NCBI RefSeq assembly: GCF_023159225.1
Contig: NC_063162.1
Coordinates: forward strand, 93,266,880-93,330,879
From: Perognathus longimembris pacificus
Lineage: Eukaryota; Chordata; Mammalia; Rodentia; Heteromyidae
Reading direction: 5' to 3'
Length of the DNA stretch: 64,000 nucleotides
Below are positions 46,226 to 59,546 of the stretch, in pieces (position 1 is the stretch's first letter; each line of letters opens with the position of its first letter). A program made the translations under genes and the position numbers. The notes under the pieces were generated by a model, which saw only the letters and a program-made list of their open reading frames with translations, made no database searches and was not told where the DNA came from.

Positions 46226-46729
46226 GCCATAAAGGAGTGTACACAAGAGCTAGTAATGTGAGATAGGAAAGAGAATTGTTATGAGTGAAAGCTAGCAGTT
46301 GTGTTCCCTGGGAATATTTTGCTAGTTGCCTCGCTGCAGTTGTGCAATGTTGAGTATTACTTAAGAGGAAGCAAAGCATGCTCCTACTGGCAGAGTAGAA
46401 GACACAGATGTGAACTTTCTTAACCATGCTAAGTTCCTCTGCCAAGGATGCTCAGGAACATTACTCACACATTTAACACAAATAGAAGGGGACATTTAAG
46501 TGATTCTTATTCTTAATTTTATTTTATTTCTGAAATAAGTAGTTGCAAGAAATCCTGCTTCCCCCAGGGCAGAGCAAAAGAGTTCTCTGATGAGAACAGC
46601 TTCCTATGTCAGGAAATAATTAAATCACAGTGGAAAGTCCTTACTACTTTGCTGCTGAAGGCTCATGCCCACAAACTGGGAGGGTGTTGCCTCCAAATGC
46701 TTAGTATTCATAGTGAATGGCAGCAGTTG

Positions 46730-46845
46730 TGGTATCACATGGAAGACTGGTAGAAATGCAGACTCCCAGGCCCTTCCCTTAACTACTGAGTCAGAATCTG
46801 CATGGTAACAAGAGTCTACATGGATTCCTATGCATGCAAATGATC
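46730..46845 (+). mobile_element. MER5-like (hAT-Charlie) fragment
   Basis: AGAAATGCAGACTCCCAGGC, CTACTGAGTCAGAATCTGCA and ATGCATGCAAATGATCAGCA match the body of MER5 elements as I know them. Confidence 0.55.
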
Positions 46846-46849
46846 AGCA

Positions 46850-48095
46850 GTATTGCTGACAGTTTTTGTTCCATGCTATTAAGGCCTTGCTTTTTTAGGT
46901 TGTGCATAGAGTGGATTTTGCTCTTCCCAACATATGAGAGGATTTGTGATAAACAACTATGTTTCTTTGAGGGAATTAAGTAGCCTATTTAGCTTCAATG
47001 TCCTCTTTTGTGAAAATAAGGACAGAATACCAGAGAATCCCTAAGTTCTTTGCTAGCACTGTAGGAACTATGATGTTTTCACAACTATGTTGTAAATACA
47101 ATTTATAGGTCTGGGTTGGACTGTTAGGGTTAAATGTAGAGAAGGGGGTCTCTGGCCAGGATGTATCTTATGTGTTAATTAACACAGTCACAGAATTCTT
47201 ATGTAATTCTACTCCAACCTCGAAACTGAGCCTACAGAAAGGGTGTGCCTCTTGTTTGGCACTTAGGCCTTTTCTTTGCATAGGTATTCTTTGTCTAAAT
47301 AATTGCAAGAACACTATGTATAAATTAACCCAAGACCAAGAACCAGTCTGGCCAGGATATTTCCGGTGCCTGTGCCATGCCCACTTGGCTGCTTAGTCAC
47401 TGAGTCTAGAATCTGAGATTTCCCAGAAACATAGCTGAAAATTGATAGATATGTATGGGGGGGGAGGGTGTCTCAAGACTGAAGAAAATGATCTGTAGTT
47501 TTGTTCTTCCAAATCATTCTAAATAACAGGTAGTGGTCTAGAGAGAAATTTGATAAGAATAATACATATTATACCATGAAGAAAAATAAGTGTAAGTAAA
47601 GGCACAAAAAATAAAGTTAGAGGTTAGTGCCAATTAGGGAGAATGGAAATAAAGCAGAGTTTTTGCTGGCTGCAGGGGTCTAAAATAGTTCTGCAGTGAT
47701 AACCGGATCTGGTTTTAACTTCCTAGGGTTCAAAATTAGAAGTGAGAGCCTTTAACTCCCATTTCCTGCATGGGGAGCAGGAAATGTTTGTCTTATTTCT
47801 TCTGAATTTAACACTGTTATAGTAAAGTAAATCCTTGCTAAAACTTTCAGAAAGAATAAGTAGTCATTTACAGTTTCATAAGAAAATGTTGTTTTTCTAG
47901 TTCTAAATAAAAATAAAAGCACATGGAGTTTTAGAGTTTAAATAGCATCCCTACAGTAAATACAGTCCTGGGTCCACAGATGCATGCTCTTCCTAGTAAT
48001 CCTCAATGAAACTAAGGTTTAAAAAAATGTTACTCAAATCCTTTCCAAAAATGGGCAAATTATCTTAGCATGGTTGAACTACATAGTTTTCAGAA
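46850..48095. other. Intergenic, nothing recognised
   Basis: Only a short G run at about 47457-47467. The frame at 47172-47396 is not protein-like. Confidence 0.55.
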
Positions 48096-48157
48096 TGTGT
48101 GTATACATATGTGTATGTATATATGTGTATATGTATGTATATTACATACATATACAC

Positions 48158-48394
48158 ACACACCCATAGTGTCTGTCCTGAGACTTGAACTCAAGACGGG
48201 CACTGTGTCCTTGAGCTTTTTTTTCCCTTTAAGCTCTACCACTTGAACCATAGCTCCACTTCTGGCTTTTTGATGGTAAATTGGAGATGAGAGTCTCATG
48301 GCCTCTTCTGCTCAGATTGGCTTTGAACCAGGGCTCTCAGATTTCAGCCTCCTGGATAGCTAGGATTACAGGCATGAGCTTCTAGTGTTGGGTC
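48158..48394 (-). mobile_element. B1-like/Geo dimeric SINE
   Basis: Plus-strand text TTGAACTCAAGACGGGCACT and CACTTGAACCATAGCTCCAC is the antisense right monomer; CAGCCTCCTGGATAGCTAGG is the antisense 7SL-like half. A TATG/TATA repeat at about 48100-48150 abuts it. Confidence 0.8.
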
Positions 48395-49554
48395 AAAAAG
48401 AAATTTTTGGAGTATAATTATAAATGATACACAGTATCACATAGTGAATATTTCAGTTATGGAAATAAGATTGAAGTCTTCTAGGAAGTGGAAGGCTGGA
48501 TTGGGACATGGAGTGGAAATATGTAAAAACTCTTAAGGACAGATGTGTGTTGGAAGTAAAAGCGCAGATAAGTTTAATGTGGACATGTGCTTCACATGGT
48601 TGAGACAGCATAAAGTAAAATATTTACTCAGCCATACAAGAAAAGAATCTGGGATCTTTTACCACAGATGAGATTTTCCTTTAAGCATTTTCCTTGGAAG
48701 ACAAGCACCATGTAATGAGCTCTGATAATCATTCTCATGTCAAGTATGGAAAATATTGCACACCAATTTTTTTAGAAAATTGCAATATACATTAACACAC
48801 AAAAGCTCTTTAGTCAAGGAATCCGATTAGCTTTTCTTTGCCCAATGTTTCCCAAACTTGTTTGATCATCACATCTGCATGTTGACATCTTATGTGACTA
48901 ATGTTCTATAAAACACACAGTGAAATCTGTAGATTCTTTATGCAGTGATTCAATGTGCTATCAATATTTTTTTTAATTACTGAATGTCATCATGCAGAAT
49001 GTTATGAAAAAGCCAGAAAGTAGACATTAACTCAAAGCAGAATTGAATTTTGCCTCAAACACATGTAAAATAGAAAAGGTTTCCTCAATACCACAAAACG
49101 CTAGTGAAAATTTATTCACTGAATGGCTGATACACAAAAAAGATAAATTTTGTGAGTGGCCTTTATGCAGAGGCATACATTTATTTTCTAGAAAAGATAG
49201 GATTCTGGAACGAGAAAGGAGCAAGCCTGAACATCCTCAGTGGTAAATTCCTGTCTCATTTGAATAAAAGAGAGAAGCCTGAAATATTAGTCAGATGGCT
49301 CAATCATTCCAAAATCTGGCTGTAATAATTTACTATACTAGTGGAACTTTAGAACAAGCATTAATTATTTTAAGTTTTCTCCCTAAGAATAATTCCTTAA
49401 TAGTTCTTATTATCTGACTGGCTCACAGTTTAACATCTGAACTTCAAGAACAAAGTGTAAAGGCTTGATACATGCATTTAACCAATGGTTCAAATATTAG
49501 TTTATCATGGACCACTTCTGCCAGAATTCTATGTACTTTACATTTCTAAAATTT

Positions 49555-49795
49555 TACTTTATTAGCATGTTAACTTTACAAGGGGGTTTCACTTTGGCAT
49601 ATCCACATACACTTACAATGTATCAGTCCCAAATGCCCCATCATTCTCCCTCATTCTCCTTCCTCTCTCCAAACTAATCTCAGCAAGGTTAATTGTTCCA
49701 TTTTCACACATTTACATAAAATATTTCAACTATATTCATTCTGTCTGTTGCCTTCTTCCCTCTAACCAGTACCCTACTATGGAAAGGATGTTTCA
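49555..49795 (-). mobile_element. Old L1 3' UTR fragment (tentative)
   Basis: Plus-strand ACAAGGGGGTTTCACTTTGG, CATATCCACATACACTTACA and CCCCATCATTCTCCCTCATT read as antisense old L1 3' UTR. Confidence 0.5.
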
Positions 49796-50049
49796 CATTC
49801 CTGCCATTCATTTTCCAAAGTGTCTGTTAATTGTTCAAAGGGTTTGCCGTGGTAGTTCACACATGCATCTACTTTAATCAGAATGACACTGTCTCCCTCA
49901 CACACATACACACACACACACACATGCACAAACACCTAGTCTCAGTTACCCATAATCTTCTGAAAATAAAAATGAAAAATTCCAGACATATAAAACCATA
50001 CTTTTGTTCATTTAATGTTACAGCCTAAATGATAATGCCCTGATATAGG

Positions 50050-50088
50050 ATACACACACACACACACACACACACATACACACACATG
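50050..50088 (+). repeat. (CA)n microsatellite
   Basis: CACACA with one CATA interruption. A second CA run lies at about 49900-49925. Confidence 0.9.
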
Positions 50089-50654
50089 ATATATCCTATA
50101 GCCACTTTTGATGCAGAGTTGTAAAATGATCCTCCCCAAATAGCTTTAAATTTCTTCAATGAAGAAAATCTGTTTTAAGGACGGTAAGAGACACCGCTTG
50201 TGTAATGTAACCCACTGCAGTGTAGCCATCTTGTAGGAATGAGGCCAAAGTGCATTATTATTTGGAGACCAGACACATTAGGATCCTTCCAGAAACGTGT
50301 CTGAAGATGTAAGCAATCCCCATTTTCTGGCAGCTGATATGAGATAAAACATTGGACAAAGCAAGGCTATAGTGTGCTCTTCTGCAAGCTGTGTAGGGAG
50401 ACAAGGCTGGGACCCATCAAGGGCCCAACGTCTGCCTTATAAAGTTGGGAGGCTCTTTTGCAGATCCAGAGGCATTTGAGGATGGAGAGGGGACGGATAG
50501 GAAATACTGCCAATAACTTCCCAGTCGTATAAAAAATGGTAAAGTCATCCTATAAAAAGAAAGTACAGAAAAGTTTTCCATTCTTTTCTCTAGAAATTAA
50601 GATGTTTTCTTTCCAACACATCCTTTGTCTTCTAAAAGATCTATAATCATTAGT

Positions 50655-51175
50655 TTCTAATGATTGCTGTAACACATTACTACAAATTTGTGGTTTAAAT
50701 ATAACCCAGAACAACCTTTTGAGTTTTTTCTTTATTGAAACAAAATTCCTGAGACAATCAGTGTGGGAAAATGGTTAACTCGTAGATTTAAGATTTTAGT
50801 CCATGCTTTCTTGGTCCTGCTATGACAGGAGGCCTGTTCACCTCATGGTGGCGAGGAAGCAGAGAGAACAGATCTGTTTCCAATGTCTCCTTTAAGGGCA
50901 TTTTTCCAAGGAGCCAATTTCCTACCAAAGCCGACCTGTAAAATTTCCATCACCTAAATACCGCCACCCAAAAAATAGTAAGCAACTTTCAACACAAGAG
51001 TCTAAACAGGAATCAAACCAATTCAAAATCATCTCAAGGCCTAGATAGAATTTAACAACACCTTTAAATTCTCCCTTGAAACCTAAGTGAACATATAAAG
51101 TATGGACATTCAAATATAAACGTCCTTTGCAGACCATTATTCTGCCTACCACAGTCATCATGATTATTTTAGTTG
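50655..51175 (+). mobile_element. MaLR-like LTR remnant (tentative)
   Basis: ATTGCTGTAACACATTACTA, TTCACCTCATGGTGGCGAGG and AAGCAGAGAGAACAGATCTG to GACATTCAAATATAAACGTC match the general text of old ERVL-MaLR LTRs. Confidence 0.45.
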
Positions 51176-52655
51176 CTTGGTGTTTTTTTAAACATAGGTT
51201 AATTATTTTTAGGAGAATATAGTAAGCACAGAAAATAGCACAAATTAAGCAATAGTATATGGCAAAACGAGCAAAGAATTGTTAGTGGCAGCTGGAATAC
51301 TACTCTTAATTAGCAGCTGCAAGTCTGTCTCCACTAAAGAGTATAAATTCAGTTTCCTCATTAATTATTTACTTTTGATTTCTGTACTCTTACTTGGAAG
51401 CAAGTCACTGAGTATAACTTACATTTCAAAAGGGTGGGTGAACTAAACTCCTACATTAAGCTATGTGGTAGCTACCAATATTCAGGACTCTCCAAAGGAA
51501 GATTTGCCCTTTCTCGCTATTTGTTTATTAAACTATTTGATTCTATTGGGATAGGGATATGGCTATTTTATTTTTTGGATTATAACTCACTGGCATCTGT
51601 ATTGACTTAGTTGCCCAAACTACTCAAGTTTTGACCATGGGAACCAAGAGTCTTAAATAATTCTTTGAATCCTTCAAGAACAGAATGGAATCAGAATGAA
51701 GCATTAATACTTTGTAAAATCCAAAACTCAAGCTCAGAGAATAAAGCCTTCCAAATGACCCATATGTTGCATATGGTAAAGTGGGAATTTACAGACAGCA
51801 ATCTCCAGAAGCTTTACTCAGCTCTGTTATGTTGCTCCCCAAAGCCAGGATGCTTCACAAACGTCAATCATAAGTAAAACGCCTGAATACTCTCACAGGG
51901 GAGATAAAATTTTGAGGGTATTCCTCATAAAAAAGTAAACTATATGAGCATGTAAAAAAGAATAAATAACTTGAGCCTAGACTTTTGACAAGTGGGAAGA
52001 ATGTGAGAGAGGTGTGGGGGGAGAGAGAGATAAGAGATTCATCACTGAAGCTGTAGAAAACAAAACCAGATTTTGGAGGGGCTAGTTTATTTTTTTTTTC
52101 AGGATGGAGGGAGATCTGTATGTAGTGATGTTTACAGAGAACCTATCTGCAGAAGAATGGGAAAGAAAGTGTTTAAATTTAGAGTTCTGGAATCTCTCCT
52201 CTTCACACACTAAACTAAAGGGACCAAGAAAAGTGGTATTACAGAAATGAAGTTACAAACATAGGACAGGGCTCTCAATTTTTATTAGTAAAACTGGAAG
52301 CAGTCATCTGCTCACAGTAATTGTCACTATCATTCAGGTAGCCAACACGAGCCATTGTTTGGCAGGTCAGGTGAGATGGAGAAAAGCTGGAGTCATTGAC
52401 AGTGGTGGAAATCACTGGACTGATTGCCCAGAGATAATAAATTCCAGTCATGCAGCACCTAACGAGAAATGTGATGCAAACATCAGAGTACTTAGTTCAA
52501 AGCTAGACGATATGGCCCACCGCATACCTATGTGTGCTGACTGCTTGTGACTGAAATGTCACTATGTGTTAAATGACTGAATCTGCACAAATATTTCAAT
52601 ATTTTTAGGTAATTCTTAGTTCATGAGACTCCGTCTTCAAAAATATCCTGCAAAA
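51176..52655. other. Intergenic, nothing recognised
   Basis: AT-rich DNA between a possible MaLR remnant and the presumed AHR 3' end. Confidence 0.5.
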
Positions 52656-52659
52656 TCAG

Positions 52660-52757
52660 GGCTAGAGGTGTGGATTCAGTAGTAAAGTGCTAGCCAAGCA
52701 AGCAAACTGAGCTGAGCTATTTTGAGGTCCTGAGTTCAAAACCCAATACTGCCAAAA
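52660..52757 (+). mobile_element. Diverged ID-like SINE
   Basis: GGCTAGAGGTGTGGATTCAG, GTGCTAGCCAAGCAAG and CTGAGTTCAAAACCC fit the A-box and B-box layout of a tRNA-derived SINE. Confidence 0.6.
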
Positions 52758-52849
52758 AACAGTTTATGAATTGTGACTTAATAAATACTGTTCTTTGTCT
52801 TCATCTAACATAATTATAATGCTATATTATGGGTTAATTATTTCCTTAA

Positions 52850-55495
52850 TGTGGACCACAAAGACAAAAATTACATTAAACATTCATATTTGGTGATTAT
52901 TTTATTACATATGTTATTGCATACAATTTTGGTAAGGGTACTACAAATCATATTTTATGTAAAAATGATGCATGGCATTAGAAGTAACATTCTGAAGGTA
53001 GAGGAAAAATATGAAAACAGTCACTTAAAACTTATTAACAGTGAAAAATGCTAGCTTGTATACAGGAAATGATTGAAAGCTTGACGGTACAACAGAATAC
53101 TGGTTGATCTGCAGGTACTGTAAGAACAATATGGTTTGGGAAATGTTCAAATTTATTAGTTGTATCTATCCACATCTTTAGAGGTACACATCACCAAAAA
53201 ATAAATCTGTCAACATAGCAGTATATTAAGTATTCTCTCTTTCTCTGGCACTTAGCAATACAGACACAAGTGTATTTGGTTTAATGTGATTTTATTATTC
53301 TTAGATATTTTGTTTTATAGATAAAAATATACAATATTGACTTAACCTTTCAATTTTCAAAGTGTATAATTGATTGTCATCATATTCACAATTTTAGAAG
53401 TTTTTTTATTTAAACAACTTACCCAATAACATGTGGAAGAGAATATAAAACATGATTTACATGAAGTTTTATTGAGATATTTAAATGTAAAAATAGAATA
53501 TTAATGTAGACCACTGGTCTAAATACTTAGTGATAAACTCATGTTATGAAATGTTTTAGACAAACTTTTTTCAACACGTAATCCTAAAATTCAAAATTTT
53601 AACTGAAAATGCAAAAAAACTGACTGGTATTTTATCTGAAGCTGCGTATACACATATTAATTTACTTTAAAAATAGAACATATTAGCTGGGCACTGGTGT
53701 CGCATGCCTGTAATCCAGCTACTCAGAAAGCTGAGATCTAAGGCCTGTGGTTTAAAAGTCAGCCCAAGCAGGAATGTCCATGAGATTCTGATCTTCAATT
53801 AACCACCAAAAAGCCAGAAGTGGAACTGTGGAGTGGGAGAGTACTAGCCTTGAGCAGAAAAGGTCAGGGTGCCCAGGCCCCGAGTTAAAGCCTCAGGACT
53901 AGCACATAAATATATATACATATATAATCGCATATATACATACATATGTATGTATATTTTAATATTACATATCAGTATAGATTTCTATAAAATTTTTAAA
54001 TGATATGTATAAATCTTGTCTAGGCTCTTCAGAGGCTACATTAAAGTAAAACAATGGCCAATAGTAGAATTCTGCTCTAATTCCAAGACAGTAAATTTGA
54101 AAAGTGATAGACTTATTGAAAATAAAGGTCATTACATCATAAAAAGAACTTAATATGTAAAAGTACACATTTCAACTTAAAAAATTCATTATGTAATTTC
54201 AAAAGAAGATACAGTGTTAAAAATATATAAAACTCAAATTATTACGTGCATACATAAAGTATGGCCCAAATATCTTACACATAATTTTGTTCTGTATATC
54301 TATACAGTACACTACCACTTCACTCCTTACCATCTTCTTCCGAACACTGCTATCTTCAATTCTAATACTCCCCAAATAGGAGAAAAACAAAGTTTCCACT
54401 GCTTTAAAAAGTGAAATTTATAAAGTCAATACATTTTAAAAGGTTATAGATCCAAGGTAGTTTCTAAACACAACCTATACAAATTGAAGCCAGTGCTTTG
54501 ATTAATTTAACTAAAAGCTACACATAAATCCACCTCTCTATGCAATGTAATAAATACGTTTGACCACAGATTTTTCAGATTGCAACATTCTCCTATTCTT
54601 GTGGCGCTTGCAAGAATGATTCTTTTTAAAGATTTAGATAGATTCCAGAAAAAAAATATTTTTTTTCTTCCAAAATGAAACACTGTTGAAATTTAAGTGC
54701 TGATGTCATAATATTTATGCAATAATTAAGATAATTTTGGAAAGACATTTTGTTTTTGAATTCTTCAACATAAGGCACATAGCAACATTTAAAGTCCAGA
54801 AGCAACTATAGTACATAATAAATAATTATATTCTCAAATCATTATTTGTCCTTACCTAAAGAAAATGGATGAGTAGTGCAGTTAAACCATGCCTAGACTA
54901 ATAAAAATGATGAGATCTAGGAAATACAAGTAATATATGTGTGCAAAAGAATGTTATTAATTTATCAAAGGAGAATATTTAATATAAAATACACATCTCC
55001 AGCGACAGGTAAGAAAGAGGTGAGGCACTTAGACTGATAGTGCGAGGAAGGCATTGAGATTACCTTTTTACAGAAGCACCAAACCATTTAATTCCAAACT
55101 TATATAAGAGCAGAAGCTAAGAATGTAGGGAAATATGTTAATTTCTTAACTGTATTTGGTACAATAAGAATTTAAAAATCCAAACTCAAAGTAGTTCATT
55201 TTTATTCTGACAGTAATTAGTCACATCAAGTCGTCTGAGAGAGTGGGGAGTACTGAATGCACTTGGTGACACCCATGGTGCTGGCTGAGTGATGTGAACT
55301 CAGAAGGCCACTCTCCCCAGATGTGTGCTTCTATTTCAAAGACTACTCTGTATAAAGTGGACATTTAACTCAGGTTCTAAGAACAAAGAATAAAATTTGG
55401 TTTGGAATAACAGTGCTGATGCCGAACAGTATCATTTTTGTGATCCATCAAAAACTAATCTGATCCAAAAGTGAAGGTGAAAATCAGGCTTGGAG
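52850..55495 (-). other. AHR: AHR 3' UTR and downstream flank (end not fixed)
   Basis: AT-rich sequence directly downstream of the AHR stop codon, read on the minus strand. The 3' UTR of AHR is usually a few kilobases long, so most of this stretch is likely transcribed. Minus-strand AATAAA signals occur at 55201-55206, 53468-53473, 53405-53410, 53291-53296 and 52901-52906. Which one is used cannot be told from sequence. A SINE at about 53687-53905 lies inside the stretch in the orientation opposite to the gene. The left boundary given here is a guess. Confidence 0.5.
53687..53905 (+). mobile_element. B1-like/Geo dimeric SINE in the AHR 3' region
   Basis: AGCTGGGCACTGGTGTCGCA and the linker CTTCAATTAACCACCAAAAA lead to CCAGAAGTGGAACTGTGG and GCCCAGGCCCCGAGTTAAAG. 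It lies about 1.6 kb downstream of the AHR stop and opposite to the gene. A TA-rich simple run follows at about 53906-53960. Confidence 0.8.
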
Positions 55496-55639
55496 TTAGA
55501 GGAATCCGCTGGGTGTCACGTGAGGGAAAGGTCTGGCATCTGATGGATGAGAAAGGGGCTGAAGATGAGGGGCGGTCTGCATGTGACTCATGTTATTTAA
55601 CTCAGCTGGGAATTGTTCATTTACTCCTCCTGTCTGAAA
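55496..55639 (-). CDS. AHR: AHR exon 11 coding part and stop codon
   Basis: Last coding segment of AHR: 47 codons plus TAA (plus-strand TTA at 55496-55498). On the minus strand a TTTCTAG acceptor sits just upstream of 55639, and the frame is phase 0, fitting the phase-0 donor of exon 10. The peptide begins FQTGGVNEQFPAELNN and ends HPSDARPFPHVTPSGFL, which aligns with the human end (FQNGVLNETYPAELNN to FPDLTSSGFL) and has exactly the same length of 47 residues. This segment is less conserved than the acidic block of exon 10. It is too short and too diverged to stand out by open-frame length; the splice sites and the C-terminal signature decide it. Confidence 0.95.
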   Translation of the reverse strand, partial: FQTGGVNEQFPAELNNMSHMQTAPHLQPLSHPSDARPFPHVTPSGFL

Positions 55640-57039
55640 CTAGAAACAGTAATGCAATTTATTAGGTAGGTCTTCCAAATTTATTATATTATTAAATAAC
55701 ATTAACAAACATATCTTTAAAAATGTTATCCTTGCAAAGTTATGTCACGAATTCTTTACTGTTAACTAATTTTATACCTTTCATTAAGTGAAGACATACT
55801 GTATCAATTTCATTTTGAAACATTTTTCCCCATTCATGTGCGAAGCAGTTTTTAAACCACACAGTTGTCTGGCTTGAGATTGCCTTTGTGTTGTATAAAA
55901 TTGAAGGAACAAAGGTAGCAGTGACAAATCATGGTAAATAGTCTCTGACCAACTGATTTACTTTGACCACTCAAATTCCTGATATCAGGTGTCTCTGCTA
56001 TCTGCTATCAATGGATTGATTATAGTCAGGCTTACTACATTGGACTCCTAGTGATCTGACATTCCCCAAAAGAGCAAGTTCTGATTCTCTAATGATGTCT
56101 TGATATTCCAAAAGGAGCATTAATATTTCTTTATCAAACTTTACATCTATAAAATTCTTTTAATTAATGAATATCACTAAGAGCACTGCCCAAGTTCAGA
56201 TTCACATTACAAAACAAAAATTCTCTTTGTCTTCTTAAACTGAAATTGCCTGCAGAATAACTAGTTAAAAAAAACACAAGAATGTCCTTAAGGAAGGACA
56301 TGAAAACGCATAGTTCTGTAGAGCTTTACCGATTATACAACTTACACTGTTAAATAGTTAGTGAAAGTTGTAGAAACTTTCGAACAGATTAAAATCATAT
56401 CTTTGTGTCAAATAAAATATTAAGCATCAGTAATCTAAAAACCAATTACTGGAGAGGCCGTAAACATATACTAAAACATTCCGTCACAACTGAATCTGTA
56501 TCTTCTATGAATGCCAGCTCTGCCAGGCATCCAGAAAGAAAAGACTGGGCTTAAGTGCATTTTGTCTCACTTATCATTCACAGCACAGAGAGCACATCAG
56601 CCTGAGTGTACCCTACAAAACTACATTCATGCAATAGATCTTGTAGCCACATGAAGAAAAGGCAAGAAAAAACCAGTTAAATTAAGTTTACATTTTCTTA
56701 AAACTAATAAAGGCAGAGATTAATCATTTCAACATGAAATTAAAATTAAGTGCTTTTTCATTCCTTTTTCAAGCTAAGTCTTAAAATGTGTTTTTGACCT
56801 CACACTTTGGGCACATGTCAGTATGGACTATGAACATCTGGACTACTCAACAGCCACAGGTAACTAACTAGTGGCTACACTGAGAATATCTAAGGTCACA
56901 GGGGTGCACAAAGAAGCAAACTAAGTAGAGCAGGGTGGAACACTATAAAGAATTCATGTGATCCTGTTAAAACTAATTTTATGTAAAAAACATCTGTGCA
57001 ATTTACTCGAGTAAACTTTAGTGAGATAAGCTGCAATTC

Positions 57040-57242
57040 AATTCATTTATTTATTTAGTAATGACTAGTCTGAACTCAGCGTCTCGTACTTGCTTGACTG
57101 ACTTGCTTGGCTGATGCTCTACCACTTGTCTCATACCTCCAGCCCTGAATTTTGCTGATTATTTTGGAAATGGGAGTCTCATGAACTTTATGACCAGCTG
57201 GTTTCAAATAGAATACTACCTGAGTACTTACATGTCTGGCCT
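57040..57242 (-). mobile_element. Old dimeric SINE
   Basis: The reverse complement carries an ID-like half (CATCAGCCAAGCAAGTC) and a 7SL-like half. It is strongly diverged and lies in AHR intron 10. Confidence 0.5.
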
Positions 57243-57244
57243 AC

Positions 57245-57720
57245 TTTTTGTCATTTTCAACTGATAAAATAATTATTATGTTTATGGATTACAATATGAT
57301 ATTTTGATATGTCTATATAATCAGTAATGTTTGTTATGAGCATTAGCATAGATGTCATCTTGAACAGCTACCACTTGTGTTTTAGAAAAACCTTTGAAAC
57401 ATTTTCTTCTAGCTACAGTCACTCTACTATGCTACAGAATGAACTTATTGCTGTTATATATTTTTAAATAATAAACCTCTGTCTTTCCTTACAGCTTCTT
57501 TATTATACTATTTAATATGAAAACAACTTTTCAGAGTTTATACACCTCAGTGAGATTAGGTAGTATTTGCCTCTGTGCCTGGTTAATTTTATTTAACAAA
57601 ACAGCCTACTGTTTCATCTATGTTTGCACCAATGTCAAAGTTTCATCATCTTTTATGACTGACTAATATTTCATTCAATCACATTTTCTTTATCCTGAAT
57701 ATTAAAATTTAAAACAGTTG
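57245..57720 (-). mobile_element. Old L1 fragment (ORF2 end / 3' UTR)
   Basis: The plus strand reads like antisense L1: GCCTGGTTAATTTTATTTAA, then CATCTATGTTTGCACCAATG and GACTGACTAATATTTCATTC to CACATTTTCTTTATCC. Old L1M-type, in AHR intron 10. Confidence 0.65.
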
Positions 57721-58159
57721 AAGGCTATCAGCATCTAAAGTAAAACTTTCACCATCATTTTGTATTAAAAAGCTCACATATCATCAGACAAGCCAAATTT
57801 ATGAGTCATAAAAAAATGAAGGATAAAAGATTCAAGTTGTATTTTTAAATTACTACACTCAGACACTGTAAAAAGAGGTCAATAAACTAAATTTTAATCA
57901 AGATTTTCATGATTAAGCTTAAGTACATTTTACAGTGAACTAAGTATTTTCTAATAGAAAAGCATCATGGTGAACATATTTCTAGAGACCATAGAGAGCA
58001 ACTATTAGCATTATGTAAACTAATATAAACTACTTTTAATAGTTTTAGATTTCACATTTATTTGCAGTAGAAGGGTTATGATGATGTACTTATGTAACTA
58101 CAACATCAAGCTTGCTTTTCATGACAGAAAACCAATTGAGCTACTTTACAAAGAATGCC

Positions 58160-58405
58160 AGAAAACCCAGCTACTTGGAAGGTACTGATTGGAAGGATTA
58201 TAGTTTGAGGCCATTAGCAAGACCTCATCTCAGCAAACAAGCTGGGCATGGTGGTATAAGGCCATGATCCTGGATATGTGAGAGGACATAGGTCACTGAA
58301 GCCTTACCAAAAGAATAACTGAAATCAAAAAGGGCTCCAAGTGGAGTTCAAGCACATCCTTACAGGATGAGGTTCTGAGTTCAAATCCCGGGCAGTACTG
58401 AAAAA
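58160..58405 (+). mobile_element. Old composite SINE (7SL-like and ID-like)
   Basis: Contains CCCAGCTACTTGGAAGGTAC and GCTGGGCATGGTGGTATAAG, both 7SL/Alu-like, then an ID-like end with GGTTCTGAGTTCAAATCCCG. It is diverged and lies in AHR intron 10. Confidence 0.6.
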
Positions 58406-58928
58406 GCAAGCAAGCAAAAAACCTCCATCTTAAAGAATCAAATGAGGATGGAGCAAATGACATGGAAGAATAGCTAGAAAATACTGAAGAGCCTGGGGAT
58501 GGATCCTATAGATAATTCAAGACAAAGGCTTGCTACAAGAAGCAAGTTCACTTTTAATTTGATCCCATTTCAAACACAGATGAAGAAACTGAACTTCAAA
58601 GAAAGAATTTCTAAAAATTCAGATCTATTTTGTAAACCTTGAATTAAAAAATCCATCTAGTTGTTAAAGAATCAAGAAAAATAACAAACCCTCTGTTATA
58701 AACCACTTTGCAATTTAGGTCATCTTACATATTCATGCTTCTATGACCACTGATTTCTTTCTTTTTTCAAAGAGATACAGACTTAAAAAAACAGCTAGAA
58801 TGACAAATGTTATCTTCATAAACCTTGAAGATAATAGAACAAACTCAGTCACATACATAAAAAGATACTTCATGCTATTTTTCAGAAGAATCATAGAAAG
58901 GGTATCTTCAGCGCTACCAATACCTTAC

Positions 58929-59514
58929 CTTGTTCAAGAATGCCGGTGGGCCTGGGAAAGTTGGATTATATGGCATCTGCTCCATGTGGGTATGCTGGAG
59001 GGTTGGTTGGCATTGATACATTGAATTGGTCCCAGCATAACATGTCTGAGGAGTTATGATGGTTGACTGGGAATTTATTCCAGGCTTTTGGTTTTCAGGA
59101 ACTTGTAAACAAGTGACAAAATCATCTAAATTAGAAGAAGGACTAGGGTACAGGGATGGTTCAAAGGTCCCCATGGGAAAGTCCAACTGTGTACACTTGG
59201 AATGTTGTGGTAAAACAGACTGATTACAGGAAAGGAAGTTCTGTGTGCAAGGCATAGTGTCCATCTCAGATTTGTAGGGGAATTCCTGATGAGCCCCTTG
59301 TAAGTCTGAAAAGACACTGCACTGCTGTAGGTCTTGCTGAGGATAATTGAAAGGCATGGATTGGTCAGAGTTCCAATTTGCAAACATGCCATTAACCTGC
59401 ATATTCCTCATTTGCTGACACAGTTGTTGTTGGGGCTCCACACCTATCTGCTTCTGCTGGTGAGGGTGCTGGTGTAGCTGCTGCTGCTGCTGCTGTTGTT
59501 GCTGTTGTTGTTGT

Positions 59515-59546
<32 letters not shown>

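Larger units (their letters stand above)
55640..58928 (-). other. AHR: AHR intron 10
   Basis: The interval between the exon 10 donor (GTAAGG) and the exon 11 acceptor (TTTCTAG) is 3,289 bp. It holds an old minus-strand L1 piece at about 57245-57720, an old minus-strand SINE at about 57040-57242 and an old plus-strand SINE at about 58160-58400. The rest is AT-rich with nothing else recognised. Confidence 0.9.

Noticed and set aside
58743..59024. Plus-strand 93-codon frame overlapping the AHR exon 10 donor
   Set aside because: Antisense to a confirmed exon and its intron, with no motif of its own.
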